Source: Streptomyces sp. NRRL S-87 (GTDB taxonomy: Bacteria; Actinomycetota; Actinomycetes; Streptomycetales; Streptomycetaceae). Taken from it: a DNA stretch of 11,542 nt. The translations under genes were made by a program, and so were the position numbers. Position 1 is the first letter of the stretch, and each line of letters opens with the position of its first letter. Below, one piece after another: positions 6,366 through 11,542 of this stretch. The stretch covers positions 1 through 11,542 of the forward strand of contig NZ_JOGB01000101.1 of the NCBI RefSeq assembly GCF_000719335.1, written 5' to 3'. The notes under the pieces are model-generated. The model was not told the DNA's origin. It ran no database searches and worked only from the letters and a program-made list of their open reading frames with translations.

Positions 6366-7667
6366 GTGAGCCAGACCCCGACCCACCGCGCCTTCGCCGC
6401 CCTCGCCCGCACACCCGGCGGCCCCGACGGCCGCCGCGTCCTCGCCCTGTCCCTCGTGGACAAGACCGGCACCGGCCTGTGGTCCGGCGTCTGCGTCCTC
6501 TACTTCTCCACCGTCGCCGGCCTCGGACTCGCCGAGGTCGGCCTGCTCATCGCCGTCTCCTGCGGCATCGGCATCGCCGGCGCTCCGATCGCCGGCCGGG
6601 TCGCCGACCGGGTCCCGATCACCCGCCTGCTGGTCTGGCTGAACGCCGCCCGCGCCCTCGGCGCCCTGGCCCTCCTCACCACCCAGGACTTCTGGCTCCT
6701 GCTGGCCTACTCCGCCGCCGGCAGCCTCGCCGACCGCGGCGCCAACGTCACCACCAAGCTCTACGCCGCCCGCATCGCCGGCCCCGACCGGGTCCGCTTC
6801 CAGGCCCTCAACCGCACCGTCATGAACATCGGCTTCGGCATCGGCGGCCTCGCCGCCGCCGGCGCCCTCGCCCTCGGCACCGTCACCGCCTACCGCGCCC
6901 TCCTCCTCGGCGACGCCCTCTCCTACGTCGCCATGGCCCTGATCACCCTCCGCTGCACCGAGCCCGTCACCCCCACCAAGGTCGTCGCGGGCTCCGACCA
7001 CCCCGACGGCCCGGCCACCACCCTGCCCGCCGGCCCCACCAGCCCCTGGCACGACCGCACCTACCTGCTCTACACGATCACCGAGACCGTCCTCTTCCTC
7101 GACGACGCCATCTTCAAGGTCGGCATCCCGCTCTGGATCGTCCACGCCACCGACGCCCCGCACGGCCTCGCCCCGCTGCTGATGGTCCTCAACAACGTCC
7201 TCGTCGTCCTGTGCCAGGTCCCGCTCGCCCGCTTCGGCACCACCTCCGACGACGCCCGCCGCCTGCTGCGCCCCCTCGCCCTCGCCTTCGCCGTCGGCTG
7301 CCTCGCCATGGGCGCCTCCGCCCTCGGCGGCCCCTGGACCGCCGGCGTCGCCCTCGTCGTCGGCGCCACCGCACTCACCTTCGCCGAGATGCTCCACGCG
7401 ACCGCCTCCTGGGAGCTCTCCCTCGCCCTCGCCCCCGAGCAGGCACAGGGCGCCTACCTCGGCGTGCACGGCCTCGCCTCCGCCGGCCAGCGCAGCATCG
7501 GCCCCCTCGTCGCCACCGCCGCCGTCGCGGCCGGCCCCCTCGCCTGGGCCGCCCTCGGGGCCGTCCTCGCCCTCACCTGCGCCGGCCAGGACCGGCTCGT
7601 GCGCACGGGCCTCGCCCCCACCACACCGCCGCTGTCAGTGCCCCCGGTTACGGTGAGTGAGCACTGA
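6366..7667 (+). CDS. MFS transporter, probable efflux pump
   Basis: A major facilitator superfamily membrane protein of 433 residues with about 12 hydrophobic segments. A hydrophilic central loop (about 196-230) separates the two halves. The loop after the second membrane segment reads GRVADRVPITR (about 77-87), a form of MFS motif A. NRTVMNIGFGIGG (149-161) resembles the motif of proton-coupled drug exporters. Export is therefore favoured, but the substrate is unknown. The start is the GTG at 6366, with AAGGGGG four bases upstream; an earlier TTG at 6312 in the same frame would place the N-terminus through the divergent promoter. The gene is divergent from the MocR regulator and is followed by the unknown-function gene after a 24-bp gap, so the two are probably one transcript. 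Its ribosome binding site context (GGGGGAACC) is shared with the next gene. Confidence 0.85.
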   Translation: MSQTPTHRAFAALARTPGGPDGRRVLALSLVDKTGTGLWSGVCVLYFSTVAGLGLAEVGLLIAVSCGIGIAGAPIAGRVADRVPITRLLVWLNAARALGALALLTTQDFWLLLAYSAAGSLADRGANVTTKLYAARIAGPDRVRFQALNRTVMNIGFGIGGLAAAGALALGTVTAYRALLLGDALSYVAMALITLRCTEPVTPTKVVAGSDHPDGPATTLPAGPTSPWHDRTYLLYTITETVLFLDDAIFKVGIPLWIVHATDAPHGLAPLLMVLNNVLVVLCQVPLARFGTTSDDARRLLRPLALAFAVGCLAMGASALGGPWTAGVALVVGATALTFAEMLHATASWELSLALAPEQAQGAYLGVHGLASAGQRSIGPLVATAAVAAGPLAWAALGAVLALTCAGQDRLVRTGLAPTTPPLSVPPVTVSEH

Positions 7668-7691
7668 CCGGCATCGCCGTTGGGGGGAACC

Positions 7692-8693
7692 ATGGCGTAC
7701 ACCAAGCACAGCGGAAGCCTGCGACGCACCCTGCGCCGCGAAGCGCCGAGCACGGTCGGCCTGCTCGCCGACCCCGAGGACTTCGCGGCCATGACCCGCT
7801 ACCCGAGCTTCCCCTTCGAGGACCACCACACGTACCTGCACCAGGTCGACGGGCTCCTCAGATCACTCTCCGCACAGGGCATCCACACCACCGTCGTCCT
7901 CTTCGACAGCGAGGACTACGCCGACTACTGCGCCCAGACCGGACTCGACCCCGACTCCCCGGACGGCCGCACCCGCTTCACCGCGGAGCTCGCCGGCACC
8001 GGCGCCGGACTCGCGTACGCGGGCCAGCCCATCACCGACCTCGTCCCGCTCGTCGTCGACGAGGCCGTCCGCCAGGCCACCTGGGAGTACGCGACCCTGC
8101 TCCTGGCCGGACTCGGCCCCTGCGCAGACTGCGGCGAGGAGATCGGACCGGCCACCTTCGACCGGGCGACCCGCATCCTGCGGGACCTCCTCGCCGCCGC
8201 CGGCCCCGGCCACCACCACCTCGTCTGCAGCGTCCCGGCCGACGAGGAGCAGCTCACCACCGTCCTGCACGCCGACGGCGGGGACCCCACCGGCGGCGGC
8301 CCGCCCGAGACCGGACCGCCGTTCGACAGCCGCGCCGGCCTCGACTTCGTGACCGTCCTCGCCGCCGGACTCGCCACCCGCGGCCCCGGCGGACTCGTCC
8401 TCAGGAGCACCGCACCGGACCGGCCCGACCGCGTGCACGCCTGGCGCCTCGACCGGGGCCGACTGCGGCCCCTCTCCGCCGCCGAGGTGTTCAACGCGTA
8501 CTGCACCGACGCCGAGACCGGCGAACCCGTCCCGCCCGAACCCGGCGTCGACTACTGCCCCGGCTACCCCGTCGACGACACCGACCCCCACCACCCGGCC
8601 GACCCGGGAGGCCGCGCCGGCCCCGGGGGCGACCGACCCGGTGGACCCGGCGGGCCGCCGGGCGGGGGAGCGGACGACCGGCCGGCCGGCTGA
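7692..8693 (+). CDS. Conserved protein of unknown function with a CxxC pair and Gly/Pro-rich tail
   Basis: I do not recognise a named domain. The protein has 333 residues and no signal peptide or membrane segment, so it is probably cytosolic. From memory, similar proteins starting MAYTKHSGSLRRTLR occur in other Streptomyces. The body (1-290) contains Cys144-x-x-Cys147 (GPCADCGEEIG), further cysteines at 80, 179, 271 and 289, and a His cluster GHHHLVC (173-179). A metal-binding or redox role is possible but unproven. The last 35 residues are Gly/Pro/Asp-rich and look disordered. The start is the ATG at 7692, with GGGGGG five bases upstream; an in-frame TTG at 7680 overlaps that site and is rejected. 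It lies 24 bp downstream of the MFS gene and probably shares its transcript. A direct repeat begins inside the 3' end. Confidence 0.75.
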   Translation: MAYTKHSGSLRRTLRREAPSTVGLLADPEDFAAMTRYPSFPFEDHHTYLHQVDGLLRSLSAQGIHTTVVLFDSEDYADYCAQTGLDPDSPDGRTRFTAELAGTGAGLAYAGQPITDLVPLVVDEAVRQATWEYATLLLAGLGPCADCGEEIGPATFDRATRILRDLLAAAGPGHHHLVCSVPADEEQLTTVLHADGGDPTGGGPPETGPPFDSRAGLDFVTVLAAGLATRGPGGLVLRSTAPDRPDRVHAWRLDRGRLRPLSAAEVFNAYCTDAETGEPVPPEPGVDYCPGYPVDDTDPHHPADPGGRAGPGGDRPGGPGGPPGGGADDRPAG

Positions 8694-8749
8694 CCCGCCG
8701 GAAGACCGGAAGACGGAAGGACCGGAAGACCGAAGGACCGGCCGGCCGG
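8676..8749. repeat. Octamer tandem repeat flanked by a 14-bp direct repeat
   Basis: GACCGGCCGGCCGG occurs at 8676-8689 and again at 8736-8749. Between them, 8698-8737 is five tandem eight-base units of the form CCGGAAGA (two exact, then CGGAAGGA, an exact copy, and CCGAAGGA). The first flank overlaps the last codons of the unknown-function gene. The array looks like slippage-prone sequence and has no evident coding role. Confidence 0.75.
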
Positions 8750-8793
8750 TGACCGGAAGCGAACCCGTCGGCCGCTGCCGGCCGACCGCACGA

Positions 8794-8831
8794 CCGAGGG
8801 GCTCCCCGCCCACCGGCTGGGAGCCCCTCGG
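8794..8831. terminator. Two-way hairpin terminator between the unknown-function gene and ptsI
   Basis: CCGAGGGGCTCCC (8794-8806) and GGGAGCCCCTCGG (8819-8831) form a perfect 13-bp stem with a 12-base loop. It lies 100 bases after the upstream stop and 39 bases after the ptsI stop on the other strand, as expected for a shared terminator of convergent genes. Confidence 0.85.
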
Positions 8832-8870
8832 CCCACACGTCACGCACGCCTCCGCGCGCGGCTCATCCGG

Positions 8871-10541
8871 TCACTCGCCGGACAGCACCGCCTGCGCGGC
8901 CACCCTCGCCTCCTCGGCGGTGTCCGCGGCCCGCGCCGCGGCCGCCGCCCGCTCGCACTGCGCCAGCGTGTACTTCGCCAGCGTCGCGCGCACGTAAGGA
9001 ATGGCCGCCGCGCCCATCGACAGGCTGGTCACGCCCAGACCCGTCAGCACGCACGCCAGCAGCGGATCCGACGCGGCCTCGCCGCAGACGCCGCAGCTCT
9101 TGCCCTCGGCCTTGGCCGCCTCGGCGGACATCGCGATCAGGTCGAGCAGCGCGGGCTGCCACGGGTCCTGCAGCCGGGACACCGCACCCACCTGGCGGTC
9201 GGCGGCGAACGCGTACTGCGCCAGGTCGTTGGTGCCCAGCGACAGGAACTCGACCTCCTGAAGGATCGAGCGTGCCCGCAGCGCGGCCGACGGGATCTCC
9301 ACCATCGCGCCGAACTTCGCCCGCAGCCCGGCCTCCCGGCAGGCGTCAGCGAAGGCCCGCGCATCGGTACGGTCGGCCACCATCGGCGCCATGACCTCCA
9401 GGTACACCGGCAGGCCCTCGGCGGCCTTGGCCAGCGCGCCCAGCTGCGTGCGCAGCACGTCCGGGTGGTCCAGCAGAGACCGCAGACCGCGCACGCCCAG
9501 CGCCGGGTTCGGCTCGTCCGCCGGCGTCAGGAAGTCGAGGGGCTTGTCCGCGCCCGCGTCCAGCACGCGCACGACCACCCGCCCCTCGGGGAAGGCCTCC
9601 AGCACCTTGCGGTACGCCTCGACCTGCTTCTCCTCCGACGGCGCCTTCTTGCTGTCGTCCAGGAACAGGAACTCGGTGCGGAACAGGCCCACGCCCTCCG
9701 CCCCGGCCTCCACGGCCGCCGGCACGTCCGCCGGACCGCCCACGTTGGCCAGCAGCGGCACCTTGTGTCCGTCGGACGTGGCGCCCGGACCGGACGAGGC
9801 CGCCAGCGCCGCCTTGCGTTCCGCCGCGGCCGCCTCCAGCTCCGCCCGCTTCTCCGGGCTCGGGTCGACGAAGATGTCGCCCGTGCTGCCGTCCACCGCG
9901 ATGACCGTGCCCTCGGCCAGCTCCCCGGCCCCGGGCAGCGCCACCACGGCCGGCACGCCCAGTGCCCGTGCGAGGATCGCGCTGTGGCTGGTCGGCCCGC
10001 CCTCCTCGGTCACGAAGCCGAGCACCAGCGCCGGGTCCAGCAGCGCGGTGTCCGCCGGCGCCAGGTCCCGCGCGATCAGCACGTACGGCTCGTCGCTGTC
10101 CGGCACGCCGGGCATCGGGACGCCCAGCAGCCGCGCCACGATCCGGTTGCGCACGTCGTCCAGGTCGGCGACCCGGCCGGCCATGTACTCGCCGGCCCCG
10201 GCGAGCAGCTCGCGGTAGGAGGCGAACGCGTCGTACACACCGCGCTCGGCGGTGCTGCCGACGGCGATCCGCCGGTCCACGTCCGCCATGAGCTCCGGGT
10301 CCTGCGCGATCATGGCCTGGGCCTCCAGCACGTGCTGGGCCTCACCGCCGGCCAGCTGTCCGCGCGCGATCAGGTCGGCCGCCACGGCCTCCACGGCCTT
10401 GCGGGCGCGCCCCTGCTCGCGCTCCGCATCCTGCGTGGGGATCTGCTTGGCCGGCGGCTCGAGTACGGCCGTACCCATGTGCCGGACCTGGCCGATCGCC
10501 ACACCGTGGCTGACGCCGACGCCTCGCAGCGTTGTCTCCAT
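8871..10541 (-). CDS. ptsI: PTS Enzyme I (phosphoenolpyruvate-protein phosphotransferase)
   Basis: Enzyme I takes phosphate from phosphoenolpyruvate and passes it to HPr, starting the sugar phosphotransferase relay in the cytosol. The 556-residue protein has the full layout: N-terminal HPr-binding/phosphohistidine domain (about 1-225), linker, and C-terminal PEP-binding barrel. Key residues are visible: phosphorylated His186 in GGPTSHSAIL, GLFRTEFLF (285-293), GTNDLAQY (436-443), and the catalytic cysteine in CGVCGE (Cys486). The start is the ATG at 10541, with GGAG nine bases upstream. It follows crr by 74 bases on the same strand with a hairpin between them, so the operon is crr-ptsI. No ptsH (HPr) or EIIBC gene is present here, as is known for Streptomyces, where these are encoded elsewhere. 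A hairpin terminator follows. Confidence 0.97.
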   Translation of the reverse strand: METTLRGVGVSHGVAIGQVRHMGTAVLEPPAKQIPTQDAEREQGRARKAVEAVAADLIARGQLAGGEAQHVLEAQAMIAQDPELMADVDRRIAVGSTAERGVYDAFASYRELLAGAGEYMAGRVADLDDVRNRIVARLLGVPMPGVPDSDEPYVLIARDLAPADTALLDPALVLGFVTEEGGPTSHSAILARALGVPAVVALPGAGELAEGTVIAVDGSTGDIFVDPSPEKRAELEAAAAERKAALAASSGPGATSDGHKVPLLANVGGPADVPAAVEAGAEGVGLFRTEFLFLDDSKKAPSEEKQVEAYRKVLEAFPEGRVVVRVLDAGADKPLDFLTPADEPNPALGVRGLRSLLDHPDVLRTQLGALAKAAEGLPVYLEVMAPMVADRTDARAFADACREAGLRAKFGAMVEIPSAALRARSILQEVEFLSLGTNDLAQYAFAADRQVGAVSRLQDPWQPALLDLIAMSAEAAKAEGKSCGVCGEAASDPLLACVLTGLGVTSLSMGAAAIPYVRATLAKYTLAQCERAAAAARAADTAEEARVAAQAVLSGE

Positions 10542-10560
10542 CTCACCCGTCTCCGATAGT

Positions 10561-10580
10561 GCGGCGGTAGCGCCCGCCGC
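10561..10580 (-). other. Hairpin in the crr-ptsI intergenic gap
   Basis: GCGGCGG (10561-10567) and CCGCCGC (10574-10580) form a 7-bp stem with a 6-base loop, ending about 20 bases before the ptsI start codon. It may stabilise the crr message, partly end transcription, or affect ptsI translation, giving more IIA than Enzyme I. The role is inferred from position only. Confidence 0.45.
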
Positions 10581-10615
10581 GATGAATGTCCGAACCGCCT
10601 GAGCGGGGGAGGGCG

Positions 10616-11065
10616 TCAGGCCCAGCTGAAGAGGACGTCCCCGCTCTTGACGTCGCCGGTCTCGACCACGTCGCCGAGCGAGTCGGCGGTTGCCTCCAGC
10701 GCGACGACCGGGCAGATCGGGGACTTGCCGGCCTCCTCGACGGCCGCCGGGTTCCAGCGCACGACGGCCTGGCCACGGGTGACGGTGTCGCCCTTGGCGA
10801 CCAGGAGCTCGAAGCCCTCGCCGTTCAGCTGGACGGTGTCGATGCCCAGGTGGGTGAGGACGCCGTGACCTTCGGCGTCGACGACCACGTATGCGTGCGG
10901 GTGCAGAGAGACGACGACGCCGTCGACCGGAGACACGGCCTCGGAGGGCTCGCGGACGGGGTCGATGGCGGTGCCCGGACCCACCATCGCGCCGGAGAAC
11001 ACCGGGTCGGGCACGGCGGCCAGTCCGATGGCACGCCCGGCAAGAGGGGACGTCACGGTGGTCAT
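10616..11065 (-). CDS. crr: PTS glucose-type IIA component (IIA-Crr)
   Basis: A soluble IIA protein that receives phosphate from HPr and passes it to a sugar-specific IIB domain. In Streptomyces it serves N-acetylglucosamine uptake and is linked to development. The 149-residue protein is the standard single-domain form: SPVDGVVVSLHPHAYVV, then GHGVLTHLGIDTVQLNGEGFE, in which His72 is the phosphorylated residue and His57, fifteen residues earlier, is its partner (His90 and His75 in E. coli Crr). The ATG at 11065 is chosen because GGGAGG lies six bases upstream; the frame extends further to 11107 without family similarity. It is the first gene of the crr-ptsI operon and is preceded by two dre-like operators about 146-174 bases upstream. 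Confidence 0.96.
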   Translation of the reverse strand: MTTVTSPLAGRAIGLAAVPDPVFSGAMVGPGTAIDPVREPSEAVSPVDGVVVSLHPHAYVVVDAEGHGVLTHLGIDTVQLNGEGFELLVAKGDTVTRGQAVVRWNPAAVEEAGKSPICPVVALEATADSLGDVVETGDVKSGDVLFSWA

Positions 11066-11157
11066 GGATTGCCTCCCAGGGGTGGGGCTGCGACGGTCGC
11101 CGCTCACTACGTGTGCGCGGAACGACGCACTGTGCAGAAGGTTATGTCATGAGAAGT

Positions 11158-11171
11158 CCGGGTTCGCCCGG
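11158..11171. other. Small hairpin upstream of crr
   Basis: CCGGG (11158-11162), TTCG loop and CCCGG (11167-11171) form a short, stable stem-loop between the dre sites and the crr start. It may be part of the crr 5' leader if transcription starts near the operators. Read rightward it would carry a stable UUCG tetraloop. No function can be assigned. Confidence 0.35.
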
Positions 11172-11210
11172 TGTTGGTACCCACCCGGCTGGCCCTTCGT
11201 CCGTGAGACT

Positions 11211-11239
11211 AGTGGACTAGACCGGTGGACTAGACCACT
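11211..11239. promoter_or_regulatory. Two overlapping DasR-responsive elements (dre) upstream of crr-ptsI
   Basis: Two 16-bp sites, AGTGGACTAGACCGGT (11211-11226) and GGTGGACTAGACCACT (11224-11239), share three bases and lie 13 bp apart centre to centre. Read on the crr strand they match the published DasR consensus ACTGGTCTAGACCACT at 14 and 13 of 16 positions. In Streptomyces coelicolor the GntR-family repressor DasR is known to control crr-ptsI through such sites and to be released by glucosamine-6-phosphate. An overlapping pair would let two dimers cooperate or exclude one another. The crr promoter itself could not be located with confidence. Confidence 0.85.
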
Positions 11240-11430
11240 GTCCCACATCGATTTGCGATCCGCTGCACGGGAGCTGTACTGTCTTAAGTCCTGCCCGGCC
11301 GCACCACGTGAACTTCACGTGAACGACGGCGGGTGGGCATCCACTTCACTTCGCTGATCCGATCTCGATCCGTCGGCTCGTTCGGCATGCACCTCGCATG
11401 TCGAGCCGGTCGGTCGGAGAGAAGGAAAAG
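11240..11430. other. Gene-free control region between the dre sites and the rRNA leader
   Basis: No protein gene is supported in this stretch. It contains the 17-bp palindrome CACGTGAACTTCACGTG (11305-11321), which also reads as a direct repeat of CACGTGAAC (11305-11313 and 11316-11324). A weak rightward promoter candidate is TTGCGA (11253-11258) and TACTGT (11277-11282), 18 bases apart, which could be an upstream rRNA promoter. Confidence 0.4.
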
Positions 11431-11542
11431 CACTGGTAAAGTGGGAAACGCCGGAAGGGAAAAGCCCCCCGAGAGGGAAACGGGCCGGAACCGGAAAGCG
11501 CCGAGGAAATCGGGTCGAGAAAAGATCTGATAGAGTCGGAAA
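11431..11542 (+). promoter_or_regulatory. rRNA operon promoter/leader region (16S gene expected just beyond the window)
   Basis: The purine-rich sequence ending CTGATAGAGTCGGAAA is, from memory, characteristic of the leader of Streptomyces rRNA operons. The block CTGGTAAAGTGGGAAA (11433-11448) recurs in related form as CTGATAGAGTCGGAAA (11527-11542), 94 bases later. Each holds a -10-like hexamer (TAAAGT at 11437-11442, TAGAGT at 11531-11536), fitting the tandem promoters known for these operons. The -35 boxes are poor, so the exact starts are uncertain. The 16S gene and the boxA antitermination signals would lie to the right. Confidence 0.6.

Noticed and set aside
6348..7469. 373-residue open frame antisense to the MFS gene
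   Set aside because: Gly/Glu/Asp-rich shadow with no domain; the + strand frame gives a clear membrane protein.
9465..10559. 364-residue open frame antisense to ptsI
   Set aside because: Shadow of Enzyme I, whose conserved residues are all in place on the minus strand.
11333..11530. 65-residue open frame at the right edge
   Set aside because: It lies in sequence that reads as an rRNA leader and is Arg/Lys-rich because the DNA is purine-rich; there is no ribosome binding site.
1..11542. CRISPR array, tRNA genes, phage or defence genes
   Set aside because: No regularly spaced repeats with unique spacers, no tRNA-like cloverleaf or TTC-loop sequence, and no recognisable phage or defence proteins were seen; the short tandem repeats found have no spacers.

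Overview
The window is chromosomal DNA from a high-GC actinomycete, almost certainly a Streptomyces. The reasons are the strong G/C bias at third codon positions, two overlapping DasR-type operators upstream of a crr-ptsI pair, and an rRNA-operon leader of Streptomyces type at the right edge. Seven complete protein genes are supported, plus the start of a probable transposase at the left edge. Most other long open frames are GC-driven shadows of these genes.

Layout from left to right. (1) 1-92: right end of an insertion sequence; the transposase gene reads leftward out of the window. (2) 238-2727 (-): GH31 alpha-glucosidase, probably cytoplasmic, carrying an unusual four-unit heptapeptide repeat. 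(3) 2952-4937 (+): acetoacetyl-CoA synthetase, divergent from the GH31 gene. (4) 4957-4996: a 40-bp perfect palindrome with tandem duplications of one arm, placed as a two-way terminator between convergent genes. (5) 5002-6321 (-): MocR-type regulator (GntR DNA-binding domain plus aminotransferase-like domain), probably translated from a leaderless mRNA. It is divergent from (6) 6366-7667 (+), an MFS transporter, followed 24 bp later by (7) 7692-8693 (+), a protein of unknown function. (8) 8794-8831: a hairpin terminator. (9) 10541-8871 (-) ptsI (Enzyme I) and 11065-10616 (-) crr (IIA-Glc type), arranged as a crr-ptsI operon. (10) 11066-11542: control region shared by crr-ptsI and a rightward rRNA operon, whose 16S gene must lie just beyond the window.

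How the genes work together. Enzyme I and IIA-Crr are general components of the sugar phosphotransferase system. HPr and the membrane permeases are not in this window; in Streptomyces they are encoded elsewhere. The tandem dre-like operators upstream of crr fit the known control of this operon by DasR, the N-acetylglucosamine-responsive repressor. The GH31 enzyme and acetoacetyl-CoA synthetase add alpha-glucoside breakdown and acetoacetate activation. The MocR / MFS / unknown-protein group looks like a self-contained PLP- or ligand-responsive efflux module. It is the least understood part of the window and the best candidate for an undescribed function.
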